Source: Streptomyces sp. NBC_00554 (GTDB lineage: Bacteria > Actinomycetota > Actinomycetes > Streptomycetales > Streptomycetaceae). From it: a stretch of 64,000 nucleotides of DNA. Within the stretch, counting starts at the first letter, position 1; each line of letters begins with the position of its first letter. The position numbers and the translations under genes are program-made. A model generated the notes under the pieces. It saw nothing but the letters and a program-made list of their open reading frames with translations, was not told where the DNA came from and made no database searches. Positions 53,251 through 62,708 of the stretch are shown one piece after another. The stretch lies in NCBI RefSeq assembly GCF_041431135.1, contig NZ_CP107799.1, positions 4,092,001 to 4,156,000 of the forward strand. The letters run 5' to 3'.

Positions 53251-53817
53251 CTATGAGGCCCGTGGCGCCGCCGTGCGTATGCGGAATTCGGGCCAAGGGG
53301 CCATGTCCGTATCGTCGTGGGACTCCTCGTACCAACCGGTGCGGTCCAGCCATGTGCGCAGCCAGGTCGCGAGGTCGGGTGCGTCCACGTACCAGGCGTG
53401 GTCGGCCTCGTCCGCGTTCGGTTCGAAGAACAGGACCGTGCCGTCCAAGCTCTGGCAGTCCACGCACGCGTACATTCCGCAGCCCCAGTGGGATATCGGC
53501 AGTACGCCCTCGGGCCACGGCCAGTCGGGGTCCTTGCGGCCGCTCTTTCTATTCGCGAGGTACTGCGGCACGGCGGCAGGTTCACCGGACGCAGAGCCTT
53601 CGAGCAGAGGCAGCAGACCGTACTCGGGGCCGAATCCGCCGTCCCCTATACGCACATAGAGCGCGGCGAGCAGCGCGGGCAGCGGGAAGCCGAGGGTGGC
53701 TTCGGCGCGGGAGAGTGCGGCCGTGTCCACGGGCTCCGGCAGCGAAGGCCAGCCCCATGGGCGGGTGTTGCGGGCCTCTTCCGCCACTTTCTCCAGCAAC
53801 TGCTCGATTTCGGTCAT
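53251..53817 (-). CDS. SMI1/KNR4 (SUKH) family protein
   Basis: 188 residues. SUKH core: SRAEATLGFPLPALLAALYV then RIGDGGFGPEYGLLPLLEG, followed by VLPISHWGCGMYACVDC and a C-terminal ATWLRTWLDRTGWY helix. Members are immunity proteins of polymorphic toxin systems or intracellular scaffolds. No toxin gene is adjacent. It lies 120 bases after a barstar-type gene, making a second immunity-like pair in the window. Confidence 0.85.
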   Translation of the reverse strand: MTEIEQLLEKVAEEARNTRPWGWPSLPEPVDTAALSRAEATLGFPLPALLAALYVRIGDGGFGPEYGLLPLLEGSASGEPAAVPQYLANRKSGRKDPDWPWPEGVLPISHWGCGMYACVDCQSLDGTVLFFEPNADEADHAWYVDAPDLATWLRTWLDRTGWYEESHDDTDMAPWPEFRIRTAAPRAS

Positions 53818-53874
53818 GGGTTCATGATGCAGCGCAGCACTGACAATCGGGCAGCCTGTGGATAACCCTCGGCA

Positions 53875-53940
53875 CCGTCCGACACTGTCCGGTGCCGTCC
53901 GACACTGTCCCGTGCCGTCAGGTGCCCTCTCGTGCCGTCA
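53875..53940. repeat. degenerate 20-bp tandem repeat
   Basis: Units at 53875-53894 and 53895-53914 differ at one base (CCGTCCGACACTGTCC-G/C-GTG). A third, more diverged unit (53915-53934) runs to the barstar-type gene stop. Confidence 0.75.
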
Positions 53941-55107
53941 GGCGAGACGGACGTCGATGCGTCTTTCGGCGAGGAAGTCGAGCAGTTCCTCGAAGGTCGC
54001 GGGGCGGTAGCCGGTATGCGGGGTGACGCCGAGGCAGGTGCGGGCGACGTCCGCGTCGTGCCAGACGAGAATGAAGGGCCCCTCGGCGCCCCAGCGTCCG
54101 CGGAGGCAGTCGTTCAGGGCGCCGAGGGCCCAGCCGAAGTATCCGCCTGGCCCGTTCACCGCTTCACCGATCGCGCAGAAGAAGCCCCGCTCATCGGTGA
54201 TGTGGCGGCCGTCGAGGTGGTAGGTGGTGCCGGGCGGTCTGTCCGGCTCGCCATGTGCGCGGTTCGTGAGAGCGGTGCGGAGCCAGAACTCGCGGCCTTC
54301 GGCACCGCATTGAGCCCAGAGGTTGGGCTCGGACGGTCGTCCGTCCCACCACAGGTCCCAGACCTCGGGGGCCGCGGTCGGCGGCCTTTCCGACCAGGGT
54401 TCGAGGGTGAGGTCGACCAGGCCTCGGCCGCGTGCCGACGGGATCCACGCGGTGAGTTCGCCCTCGACGGCCGGCTGGACGGTGCGGCCGTGCGCGTCGA
54501 GGCGCAGCACCTTGGCGTGCCCCAGGTCCTCCTCGCCCGCGTCCAGCGCCGCGCGCAGGGCTCCGCTCGGGGAGCAGCCGAGCAGCCGCAGTGCCGGCTC
54601 CAGCGGTTCGAGCGTTTCGTGGCGGACGTGTGCCAGGTCCTTGCAGGTGCCCCAGGGGTGGTTCTCCGCGCCGGACAGCCGGTAGCCCGGGGAGAGCGGT
54701 GGGCAGTGCGGATAGTCGGACGCGTTGTCGATCGACTCCGACGCCTCCACGGTGATGTCGCGGAGTGACAGGTCACGCGCGCACGGGCGGTCGTCGATGA
54801 CACGCGCGTCGTCCAGCTCCCACTCGACGACGAACTCGCCTGTCTTGTCCAGGACTTCCAGGGTGAGAAGACCGAGCGGCGCCGAACCCTCGGCACGCGC
54901 GCGCGTGAGGGCGGTGCTCAGCTCGCCCTCCAGGGCGCAGCCGAGCAGCTCGTACGTCCCTCGCGCGGGACGGGGTGGATCACCGAAGAGACCCTCGGCG
55001 TCCGCGCACGACGCCCATGTCTCCTCGTACCCGTCCTCGCCCTTGAACTCGGCTTCGGCGTCGTAGGACAGCAGTAGGTACTTCGGCGGCTCCACCCCCG
55101 GGGCCAC
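53938..55107 (-). CDS. barstar-domain protein with duplicated N-terminal region
   Basis: 389 residues. The last 95 match barstar, the inhibitor of barnase-type RNases: YHLDGRHITDERGFFCAIGE, then GGYFGWALGALNDCLRGRW and an acidic inhibitory face (EELLDFLAERRIDVRLA). The first 290 residues hold two related units, visible as YELLGCALEGELSTALTRAR versus LRLLGCSPSGALRAALDAGE, each followed by LTLEVLD/LRLDAHG strands. Fusion of an inhibitor to sensor-like repeats suggests a multi-specific or regulated immunity protein. Confidence 0.82.
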   Translation of the reverse strand: MAPGVEPPKYLLLSYDAEAEFKGEDGYEETWASCADAEGLFGDPPRPARGTYELLGCALEGELSTALTRARAEGSAPLGLLTLEVLDKTGEFVVEWELDDARVIDDRPCARDLSLRDITVEASESIDNASDYPHCPPLSPGYRLSGAENHPWGTCKDLAHVRHETLEPLEPALRLLGCSPSGALRAALDAGEEDLGHAKVLRLDAHGRTVQPAVEGELTAWIPSARGRGLVDLTLEPWSERPPTAAPEVWDLWWDGRPSEPNLWAQCGAEGREFWLRTALTNRAHGEPDRPPGTTYHLDGRHITDERGFFCAIGEAVNGPGGYFGWALGALNDCLRGRWGAEGPFILVWHDADVARTCLGVTPHTGYRPATFEELLDFLAERRIDVRLA

Positions 55108-55111
55108 CCCG

Positions 55112-55504
55112 TCAGCGCGTCGCGAACGGCTGGTCGGTGCGCACGATTTCGCGTCCGAAGGGGAGCAGCGAGACGGGAATGAGCTTGAAGTTGGCGATAC
55201 CGAACGGGATGCCGATGATCGTGAGGCACAGGGCGATGCCGGTGACGATGTGGGCGAGGGCGAGCCACCAGCCCGCGAGCACCAGCCACAGAACGTTGCC
55301 GATGCAGGACGGTGCGCCCGCGTCGGGTTTCTCCACCGTCGTATAGCCGAAGGGCCACAAGGCGTAGACGGCGATGCGGAACGCGGCGATACCGAACGGG
55401 ATGCCGATGATCGTGATGCACAGCAGCAAGCCCGCGAACAGATACCCGAGGAACAGCCAGAAGCCGCTCAGGATGAGCCAAATGACGTTCAGGATTGTCT
55501 TCAC
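55112..55504 (-). CDS. yccF: YccF-family membrane protein
   Basis: 130 residues with two YccF repeats. Each has a hydrophobic pair and the motif ITIIGIPFGIAAF or LTIIGIPFGIANF, giving about four membrane spans in total. The ATG overlaps the htpX stop (ATGA), so the two are translationally coupled. Family function unknown; joint expression with a membrane-quality-control protease is suggestive. Confidence 0.9.
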   Translation of the reverse strand: MKTILNVIWLILSGFWLFLGYLFAGLLLCITIIGIPFGIAAFRIAVYALWPFGYTTVEKPDAGAPSCIGNVLWLVLAGWWLALAHIVTGIALCLTIIGIPFGIANFKLIPVSLLPFGREIVRTDQPFATR

Positions 55505-56364
55505 TGGTGTCGACCTGCCATCTTCTCGAGCCGGGCGATGCGCTCCGCCATGGGCGGGTGCGTGGAGAACATCTTCGACATGCCCTGTCCGGGGCGGAAG
55601 GGGTTCGCGATCATCATGTGGCTTGCGGTCTCGATGCGCGGCTCGGGGGGCAGCGGCAGCTGTTTGGTGCCCGCGTCGAGCTTGCGCAGGGCGCTGGCGA
55701 GGGCGAGGGGGTCACCGGTGAGCGCGGCGCCGGACGCGTCCGCCTCGTACTCCCTGGAGCGGCTGATGGCGAGCTGGATGAGGGACGCGGCGAGCGGGCC
55801 CAGGATCATAACCAGCAGCATGCCCAGAATGCCGGGTCCGTCATCATCGTTCGAGCGGCCGATCGGGATCAGCCAGGCGAAGTTGACCAGGAACATGATC
55901 ACGGAGGCGAGGGCTCCGGCGACCGACGAGATCAGGATGTCCCGGTTGTAGACGTGGCTCAGTTCGTGGCCGATGACCCCGCGCAACTCGCGCTCGTCGA
56001 GGATGCGCAGGATGCCTTCGGTGCAGCACACGGCCGCGTTGCGCGGGTTGCGGCCCGTCGCGAACGCGTTCGGCGCCTCCGTCGGGGAGATGTACAGGCG
56101 CGGCATGGGCTGGCGGGCCTGCGTGGAGAGGTCGCGGACCATGCGGTACAGCGCCGGGGCCTCGAATTCGCTCACCGGGCGCGCGCGCATCGCGCGTAGA
56201 GCCAGTTTGTCGCTGTTCCAGTACGCGTACGCGTTCGTGCCGATCGCGATGAACAGCGCGATGATGAGGCCGGTACGCCCGAAGAAGCTGCCGATGACGA
56301 TGATGAGTGCGGACAGTCCCCCGAGGAGTACGGCGGTCCTGAGCCCGTTGTGCCGGCGGTGCAC
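55501..56364 (-). CDS. htpX: HtpX-type zinc metalloprotease
   Basis: 287-residue M48 protease of the cytoplasmic membrane that degrades misfolded membrane proteins. N-terminal spans (LLGGLSALIIVIGSFF, GLIIALFIAIGTNAYAYW), catalytic HELSH at 133-137 within VIGHELSHVYNRD, two central spans, and the third zinc ligand in REYEADASGA. GTG start at 56364 preceded by GGAGG. Intact and of normal length. Confidence 0.95.
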   Translation of the reverse strand: MHRRHNGLRTAVLLGGLSALIIVIGSFFGRTGLIIALFIAIGTNAYAYWNSDKLALRAMRARPVSEFEAPALYRMVRDLSTQARQPMPRLYISPTEAPNAFATGRNPRNAAVCCTEGILRILDERELRGVIGHELSHVYNRDILISSVAGALASVIMFLVNFAWLIPIGRSNDDDGPGILGMLLVMILGPLAASLIQLAISRSREYEADASGAALTGDPLALASALRKLDAGTKQLPLPPEPRIETASHMMIANPFRPGQGMSKMFSTHPPMAERIARLEKMAGRHQ

Positions 56365-56480
56365 GGTACGCCCTCCAAGTGGTGCGGCAGGGGAACCCTT
56401 TGCCTACTGATGCTCTGCTTCCACTCTTCAGTGGACCCTCCCGTACTGGTCAACGCCAGACGAGAGGCACTAGTTCCCTT

Positions 56481-56532
56481 GTGCGCGCACCTGCGGGGGT
56501 GGGCCGTCCGGGTGACGGTCCACGCGCGCGTG
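56481..56532. repeat. palindromes GTGCGCGCAC and CACGCGCGCGTG
   Basis: A 10-bp palindrome at 56481-56490 and a fourth copy of the 12-bp palindrome at 56521-56532 lie in the gap between nuoN and htpX, just beyond the end of the nuo operon. Confidence 0.7.
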
Positions 56533-56546
56533 TGCCTCAGTAGGTG

Positions 56547-58061
56547 TCAGAAAAGGCCTGTCGCCGAGAAGCGCAGGGCCAACTGGGGTGCTCCTGAGAG
56601 GGCGATGCCGAGGACGGCCGTCAGGGCGATCGCCGCCGTGAGCGGGGCCGGGACGCGGTGTTTGCCGGGTTCACCCTCGGGGGCGCGGAACAGCAGCGTC
56701 GTCCACTGGAGGTAGTAGAAGAGCGCGATCACCACGTTGACCGCCATGACGACGGCGAGCCAGCCGAGGCCGGCATCGACGGCCGCCGAGAAGACGGTGA
56801 CCTTGGCGAAGAGGCCGATGATGCCCGGCGGCAGGCCCGCGAGGCAGAGCAGGAAGAAGCCGAGGAGCAGCGCCGACAGGGGGCTCGCCGCGTACAGGCC
56901 CCGGTAGTCGCTGATGCGGTTCAGGGGGCTCGTACGGGCGACGAGGGCGGCCACCGCGAAGGCGCCGAGGTTCACGGAGGCGTACATCAGGGCGTACGCG
57001 ACGGTGGAGCCGATGGCCCTTTCGGCGTCCTTGGAGTAGGCGGCGGCCGCGATCGGCACCAGGAGGTAGCCGGCCTGGCCGACGGATGACCAGGCGAGCA
57101 GCCGTACCGCGCTGTACGCGCGCGTGGACTGCTGCCTCAGGGCGCCGACGTTGCCGACCGTCATGGTGAGGGCTGCCAGTGCGGCGAGCGCCGGGCCCCA
57201 GACGTCCGCGTACGACGGGAAGGCGACGACGGTGACGAGGATCAGCCCGGAGAAGCCGACCGCCTTGCCGACGACCGACAAGTAGGCGGCGATCGGCAAA
57301 GGCGCCCCTACGTAGGTGTCGGGCACCCAGAAGTGGAAGGGCACGGCGGCCGTCTTGAAGGCGAAGCCGATGAGGGTGAGGGCGACGCCCGCCTGCGCGA
57401 GCGTGTGGAACTGTCCGTCGACCTGCTGGATCTTGTCCGCGATCTCGGTGAGGTAGAGGGTGCCGGTCGTGGCGTAGACGAAGCTGACGCCCATCAGGCT
57501 CACGGCGGTCGCGGTGACTGAGGACAGGAAGAACTTCAGGGCCGCTTCGGAGGACTTCCTGTCGCCGCGCTTGATGCCGACCAGGGCGAAGGCGGGCAGG
57601 GAGGCGACTTCCAGGGCGACGATGAGGGTCGCCAGGTCGCGCGAGGCGGGGAGCAGGGCGGCGCCCGCGGCGGAGGAGAGCAGCAGGAACCAGTACTCCC
57701 CTTCGGGGAGTTCCTTGTTGGAGTCCTTGAGGGCCGTGACCGAGAGCAGTGCCGTAAGGAGCGCGCCGCCGAGGACCAGGAGCTGGATGACGAGTGTGAA
57801 GCGGTCGGCCGTGTAGCTGCAGACGTCCGCGTCACCGGTCAGGCAGAAGGTGGCACGGTCACCGTCCAGGAGGGGCAGCAGCATGAGCGCGGACGCGGCG
57901 AGTCCCGCGACCGACAGCCAGCCGAGCAGCGCCTTCTTGGAGTCGCCGAGGAAGAGGTCGGCCACGAGCACGACGAGCCCCACGACCGCGGCGATGGTGG
58001 GCGGCGCGATCGCGAGCCAGTCGACGGACTGGACCACGGACTGGGCGGCCAGGGCGCTCAT
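56547..58061 (-). CDS. nuoN: NADH-quinone oxidoreductase subunit N
   Basis: Antiporter-like proton-pumping subunit of complex I; 504 residues with about 14 membrane spans. The conserved Glu helix is in VALEVASLPAFALVGI, and the pump lysines lie around ALKFFLSSVTATAVSL and GFAFKTAAVPFHFWVPDTY. Its ATG overlaps the nuoM stop (ATGA). Last gene of the nuo operon. Confidence 0.96.
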   Translation of the reverse strand: MSALAAQSVVQSVDWLAIAPPTIAAVVGLVVLVADLFLGDSKKALLGWLSVAGLAASALMLLPLLDGDRATFCLTGDADVCSYTADRFTLVIQLLVLGGALLTALLSVTALKDSNKELPEGEYWFLLLSSAAGAALLPASRDLATLIVALEVASLPAFALVGIKRGDRKSSEAALKFFLSSVTATAVSLMGVSFVYATTGTLYLTEIADKIQQVDGQFHTLAQAGVALTLIGFAFKTAAVPFHFWVPDTYVGAPLPIAAYLSVVGKAVGFSGLILVTVVAFPSYADVWGPALAALAALTMTVGNVGALRQQSTRAYSAVRLLAWSSVGQAGYLLVPIAAAAYSKDAERAIGSTVAYALMYASVNLGAFAVAALVARTSPLNRISDYRGLYAASPLSALLLGFFLLCLAGLPPGIIGLFAKVTVFSAAVDAGLGWLAVVMAVNVVIALFYYLQWTTLLFRAPEGEPGKHRVPAPLTAAIALTAVLGIALSGAPQLALRFSATGLF

Positions 58062-59635
58062 CGGGTGCCTCCTGCGAGGAGCTGCTGTACGGCCGGGTCG
58101 GTCAGGCCGAGGAGGGCCTTGGGCCAGAGTCCGGCGACGACGGTGAGGGCGACCAGCGGCGCCCAGGCCGCGAACTCGTAGCTCTGGACGTCGGCGAGCT
58201 TCGGGCTGTCGGGCCGCGGGGCGGCGCCCATGCAGACGCGGCGTACGACGACGAGCATGTACGCGGCGGTGAGCAGTGTGCCGAAGGCGGCGATCGCCAT
58301 GAACGTCAGGAACGCGGGGCGGCTGAGGTCATCGGCGGGATTGAACGCGCCGAACAGCGCCAGCATCTCGCCCCAGAATCCGGCGAGGCCCGGAAGCCCG
58401 AGGGAGGCGACCGCCGCGAAGGCGAGGAGGCCGCCGAAGCGGGGGGCTTTGCCGTAGAGGGCGGCGCCCGTCTCCTCGGCGAGGGCGTCGAGGTCGGTGG
58501 TGCCCGTGCGGTCCTTGAGCGCGCCGACCAGGAAGAAGAGAAGGCCGGTGATGAGGCCGTGGGCGATGTTGGCGAACAGCGCGCCGTTCACACCGGTCGG
58601 CGTCATTGTCGCGATGCCGAGCAGTACGAAGCCCATGTGGCCGACCGACGAGTACGCGATGAGCCGCTTGAGATCGCCCTTCGCGCCCTGTTTGGCGAGG
58701 GCGAGGCAGGCCAGGGATCCGTAGATGATTCCGACCACGGCGAAGGCGGCGAGGTACGGGGCGAAGGTGCGCATGCCCTCGGGTGCGATCGGCAGCAGAA
58801 TGCGGACGAACCCGTACGTACCCATCTTCAGCAGGACGCCGGCCAGCAGGACCGAGCCGACGGTGGGCGCGGCGGTGTGGGCGTCCGGCAGCCAGCTGTG
58901 CAGCGGCCACATCGGCGTCTTGACCGCGAGCCCGATCCCGATCGCCAAAACGGCGATGACCTGCACGGATGTGGTCAGCGACCGGCCGTTGTCAGTGGCG
59001 AGTGCCACCATGTCGAATGTGCCGGACTTGATTCCGATCAGGAGCAGGCCCAGCAGCATGACGACGGAGCCGAGCAGTGTGTAGAGGATGAACTTCCAAG
59101 CGGCCTGGGTCCGTTGCTCACCGCCCCAGCGGGCGATGAGGAAGTACATCGGGATGAGGACCATCTCGAACGCGAGGAAGAACAGCAGGAGATCGAGGAC
59201 GGCGAAGGTGGCGAGGGTGCCGGACTCGAGGACGAGGACGAGTGCGACGAATGCCTTCGGGGTCGGGCCCGCGGGCATCTTGAAGTAGCTGTACAGCGCG
59301 CAGAGGAAGGTCAGCAGCGCGGTAAGGACCAGAAGGGGGAGGGAAATGCCGTCGATGCCGAGGTGGATCCGCACGTCGAGTGCGGGGATCCAGCTGATGT
59401 CCGTCGTGGCCTGCATCCTCGACGGGTGGTCGTGGTCGAAGCCGACTACGAGGACGATCGCGGCGATGAGGACCGCGCCGGTGACGGTCACGCCGTGCCG
59501 CAGCACGGCCTGCTCGGGCGACTTCCCCTTCAGCCCGGGCGGGGCCGGCAGAAGAGCCGCCGCCGCGCCGATGAGCGGGCCGACGACGATGAATGCCAGA
59601 AGGATCTGCATCACGGATTCACTGATATCGATCAC
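58058..59635 (-). CDS. nuoM: NADH-quinone oxidoreductase subunit M
   Basis: Second antiporter-like subunit; 525 residues from a GTG at 59635, or eight fewer from the ATG at 59611 (MQILLAFIVVGPLIG). Key elements are the Glu in FEMVLIPMYFLIARWGGEQR, the broken-helix region VKTPMWPLHSWLPDAHTAAP, and Lys in ALAKQGAKGDLKRLIAYSSV. It lies 6 bases after nuoL and is coupled to nuoN. Confidence 0.96.
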   Translation of the reverse strand: MIDISESVMQILLAFIVVGPLIGAAAALLPAPPGLKGKSPEQAVLRHGVTVTGAVLIAAIVLVVGFDHDHPSRMQATTDISWIPALDVRIHLGIDGISLPLLVLTALLTFLCALYSYFKMPAGPTPKAFVALVLVLESGTLATFAVLDLLLFFLAFEMVLIPMYFLIARWGGEQRTQAAWKFILYTLLGSVVMLLGLLLIGIKSGTFDMVALATDNGRSLTTSVQVIAVLAIGIGLAVKTPMWPLHSWLPDAHTAAPTVGSVLLAGVLLKMGTYGFVRILLPIAPEGMRTFAPYLAAFAVVGIIYGSLACLALAKQGAKGDLKRLIAYSSVGHMGFVLLGIATMTPTGVNGALFANIAHGLITGLLFFLVGALKDRTGTTDLDALAEETGAALYGKAPRFGGLLAFAAVASLGLPGLAGFWGEMLALFGAFNPADDLSRPAFLTFMAIAAFGTLLTAAYMLVVVRRVCMGAAPRPDSPKLADVQSYEFAAWAPLVALTVVAGLWPKALLGLTDPAVQQLLAGGTR

Positions 59636-59641
59636 GCCTGC

Positions 59642-61633
59642 TCACGCTCCCGTGGCGACTAGGAGGGCGGCGACCACCAGGACGACGGTGCCGGCGAGCA
59701 GCGCGCTCACATAGGTCTGCAGATTGCCGGTCTGGGCACGCCGGACGGCCTCGCCGAGCCAGCGGGGCAGGGCGCCCGCGCCGCGTACGTAGGTGTCGAC
59801 GACCTCCCGGTCGAGGAACCGCACGAGGGTGGCTCCGGCCTGGACCGGGCGGACGAACAGCGCCGCGTACACGGCGTCAAGGTGGAAGCCGACGGCCGCG
59901 TGGCGGTGCAGCGGGCCAAGGAGCAATCGGCCGGGGTCCGCCGGGTCGGGGGTGTAGGCCACGTCTCCGTAGGCGGGTGCGTGGCTGGCGATCGCCTCGG
60001 CCTCGACCAGTCCGGCATCGGCGTCGGGATGGGCCGCGACCGCACCCACGGGAACCTGAGCAGCCATCGCGCTGGTGTGCTTCCAGGCGCCATAGGTGAC
60101 GATCACGCCGACCAGGGCGAGCCCCGTGCCGAGGACGGAAGTGGTGAGGACCGGCGTCAGGTCACGGTCGTCGAACCAGTCGGGCAGCGGGCCGTACGCC
60201 AGACCGAAAGCCAGCGACGGGACGGCGAGCACCCACAGCACGACCGTCATGGTGAGCGGCTGCCTGCCGTGGTCAGGGGCCTCGACGCCCCGGCCGCGGA
60301 AGGCGAGCAGCCACAGGCGAGTGGCGTACGCGGCGGTGAGCACGGCGCTGACAAGGCCGGCGACGAGGACGATCCAGCCCGCGGCGCCGGGGGCGTGTTC
60401 GGTGTGGCCGGTGGCGACGTGCTCGGCGGCGCCGAGGACGGCTTCCTTGGAGAAGAAGCCGCTGAACGGGGGGATCGCGGTGAGTGCGAGCAGCGCCACG
60501 GTCATCGTCCAGTAGGCGTCGGGGACGCGGGTGCGCAGGTCCTTCATACGGGACATGGCGGCGAGCGAGTTGGTGCCGGAGGCGTGGATGATCACGCCGG
60601 CGGCGAGGAACAGCAGCGCCTTGAAGGCGCCGTGGGACAGGAGGTGGAAGACGGCGGCACCGCGGTCGCCGACGGCGAGGGCGCCGGTCATGTAGCCGAG
60701 CTGGCCGATCGTCGAGTACGCGAGGACGCGTTTGATGTCGTCCTGCGCGAGCGCGGCGAGCCCCGAACCGGCCATCGTGACGGCGGCCATGACGGCGAGG
60801 ACGACCATCGCGGCCGAGGAGGCCTGGAAGACGGGAAGGAGTCGGGCGATGAAGTAGACACCGGCGGCGACCATCGTCGCGGCGTGGATGAGCGCGGAGA
60901 CGGGGGTTGGGCCCGCCATCGCGTCGGGCAGCCAGGTGTGCAGCGGGAACTGCGCCGACTTGCCCGCCACACCGGCGAGGAGCAGCAGCGCGATCAGCGT
61001 CGGATGGTCGAGGCCGCCGCTCGCGACGGTGCCGAGGACCTTGGTGATGCGGAAGGACCCGGCGTCGGTGGCGAGGGCGAACAGGCCGATCAGGAAGGGG
61101 ACATCGCCGAGTTTGGTGACCAGGAAGGCCTTGATCGAGGCTGCGCGGGCCTCGGGGGTCTCCCAGTAGTGGCCGACCAGGAAGTACGAGCAGATGCCCA
61201 TGATCTCCCAGCCGACCAGGAGCACGATCAGGTCGCCGGAGTAGACGACGAGCAGCATCGCGGAGGTGAAGAGGGAGACGAGGGCGGCGTACGAGGGGTA
61301 GCGCGGGTCGTCGCGCAGGTAGCCCGTCGAGTAGATCTGCACGCAGGAGGCGACCAGGCCGACCAGGACGGCTACGAGGGCGGCGAAGCCGTCGATGTGC
61401 AGGGCGAGTTCGATGGGGACCGAGCCGGTGGGTGTCAGCTCGGTGGCGGCGTCGACGGCCTGGTTACCGCCCTGGCGTACGGCGACGAGGACGGCGAGGA
61501 CGAGCGCCGTGAGAGTGGGGAGTACGGCGAGGGGGCGTACGAAACCGGGGGCCGTGCGGCCGAGGAGGAGGCCGGCCGCGGCGCCCAGGAAGGGAAGGAG
61601 GGGGACGAGGACGGCGAGGGTGGTCGTGGTCAC
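59642..61633 (-). CDS. nuoL: NADH-quinone oxidoreductase subunit L
   Basis: Largest antiporter-like subunit; 663 residues with some 16 spans and the long lateral helix at the C-terminus. Motifs include VGWEIMGICSYFLVGHYWET, AQFPLHTWLPDAMAGPTPVS and DDIKRVLAYSTIGQLGYM. GTG start overlaps the nuoK stop (GTGA). Confidence 0.97.
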   Translation of the reverse strand: MTTTTLAVLVPLLPFLGAAAGLLLGRTAPGFVRPLAVLPTLTALVLAVLVAVRQGGNQAVDAATELTPTGSVPIELALHIDGFAALVAVLVGLVASCVQIYSTGYLRDDPRYPSYAALVSLFTSAMLLVVYSGDLIVLLVGWEIMGICSYFLVGHYWETPEARAASIKAFLVTKLGDVPFLIGLFALATDAGSFRITKVLGTVASGGLDHPTLIALLLLAGVAGKSAQFPLHTWLPDAMAGPTPVSALIHAATMVAAGVYFIARLLPVFQASSAAMVVLAVMAAVTMAGSGLAALAQDDIKRVLAYSTIGQLGYMTGALAVGDRGAAVFHLLSHGAFKALLFLAAGVIIHASGTNSLAAMSRMKDLRTRVPDAYWTMTVALLALTAIPPFSGFFSKEAVLGAAEHVATGHTEHAPGAAGWIVLVAGLVSAVLTAAYATRLWLLAFRGRGVEAPDHGRQPLTMTVVLWVLAVPSLAFGLAYGPLPDWFDDRDLTPVLTTSVLGTGLALVGVIVTYGAWKHTSAMAAQVPVGAVAAHPDADAGLVEAEAIASHAPAYGDVAYTPDPADPGRLLLGPLHRHAAVGFHLDAVYAALFVRPVQAGATLVRFLDREVVDTYVRGAGALPRWLGEAVRRAQTGNLQTYVSALLAGTVVLVVAALLVATGA

Positions 61634-62031
61634 GCGGTGGCCTCAGCCTTCTCGACTGGCGTGGCGGTGGCTTCGTCGGAGCCTCCGCCGTTGTCGGGGC
61701 CGTCGGTGTCCGGGCCTTCGGCGGTGTCGCGGAGCTTGTCGATGTCCGAGGTTCCGCGGTTGCGGTGGACGGCGAGGACGATCGCCAGGCCGATGCCGAT
61801 CTCGGCGGCGGCGATGGCGATGGTGAACAGGGTCAGGGCCTGGCCGGAGTGCAGGGTGTCCTGGGCGGTCTTGCTGAGCCACACGTCGAAGGCGACGAGG
61901 TTGAGGTTGACGGCGTTGAGCATCAGCTCGACGGACATCAGGACCAGGATCGCGTTGCGGCGCGCGAGGACTCCGTACAGGCCCGTGCAGAAGAGGAGGG
62001 CGGAGAGCACGGCGGGATAGGCGAGGTGCAT
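61630..62031 (-). CDS. nuoK: NADH-quinone oxidoreductase subunit K
   Basis: 133 residues, beginning MHLAYPAVLSALLFCTGLYG. Three spans with the conserved Glu residues in VLMSVELMLNAVNLNLVAF and IAIAAAEIGIGLAIVLAV. The C-terminus extends about 35 residues beyond the usual 100 with an acidic, Gly-rich, presumably disordered tail (GPDTDGPDNGGGSDEATA). Start overlaps the nuoJ stop by one base (TGATG). Confidence 0.95.
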   Translation of the reverse strand: MHLAYPAVLSALLFCTGLYGVLARRNAILVLMSVELMLNAVNLNLVAFDVWLSKTAQDTLHSGQALTLFTIAIAAAEIGIGLAIVLAVHRNRGTSDIDKLRDTAEGPDTDGPDNGGGSDEATATPVEKAEATA

Positions 62032-62708
62032 CAGCGGGTGCCTTCCTTCTCGCTCCGGGGAGTCGGGGCGGTCCCGGTGACTGGGAGGCTCCCGGGGGCC
62101 GGGGCGCCGGTGGTGATCGCCGTGTCCGGCTTCGCCTTGCGGGAGAGGACGATCGCGCCGACCAGGGCGGCGAGGAGGAGTACGGAGAGGGCCTCGAAGG
62201 GGAGCACCCAGTTCTGGAAGAGGGCCTTGCCGGTCACCTCGGTGGAGCCGGCGGCGGCGCCGTCCAGATCCATCCACGTCGTACGGAAGGCGTCGACGAC
62301 GACCCAGATCAGGGCGGCCGCGGAGGCGACGGCCACGGTCAGGGCGACCCAGCGGTTGCCGGAGTCGGCGTCCGGGGAGCGGCCGATGGGAGCCTTGGTG
62401 AGCATCAGACCGAACAGGAGGAGGACGACGACGGAGCCGACGTAGATGAGGACCTGTACCCAGGCGATGAACTCCGCGGTGAGCAGGAGGTATTCGACGG
62501 CGAGGCCGCCGAGCGCCACCACCAGCCACAGGGCTGCGTGCACCAGCTGCTTGGTGGTGACGGTGACGATCGCGGCGCCGAGGGTGACCAGGCCGACGAG
62601 GAGGAAGGCGATCTCGACGCCGGTCGGGGAGAGGAAGCCGTGGTTGTCGGCGGCGGTAGCGGTGGTCATGGCGTGCGCCGCCGTGGCCGTGGCTGCTGCG
62701 GCGCTCAC
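62031..62708 (-). CDS. nuoJ: NADH-quinone oxidoreductase subunit J
   Basis: 225 residues from a GTG that overlaps the nuoI stop (GTGA); an ATG 13 codons in is the alternative. Five spans, with the pi-bulge helix region VQVLIYVGSVVVLLLFGLML. A proline/threonine-rich cytoplasmic tail follows the last span. Coupled on both sides within the nuo operon. Confidence 0.95.
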   Translation of the reverse strand: MSAAAATATAAHAMTTATAADNHGFLSPTGVEIAFLLVGLVTLGAAIVTVTTKQLVHAALWLVVALGGLAVEYLLLTAEFIAWVQVLIYVGSVVVLLLFGLMLTKAPIGRSPDADSGNRWVALTVAVASAAALIWVVVDAFRTTWMDLDGAAAGSTEVTGKALFQNWVLPFEALSVLLLAALVGAIVLSRKAKPDTAITTGAPAPGSLPVTGTAPTPRSEKEGTR

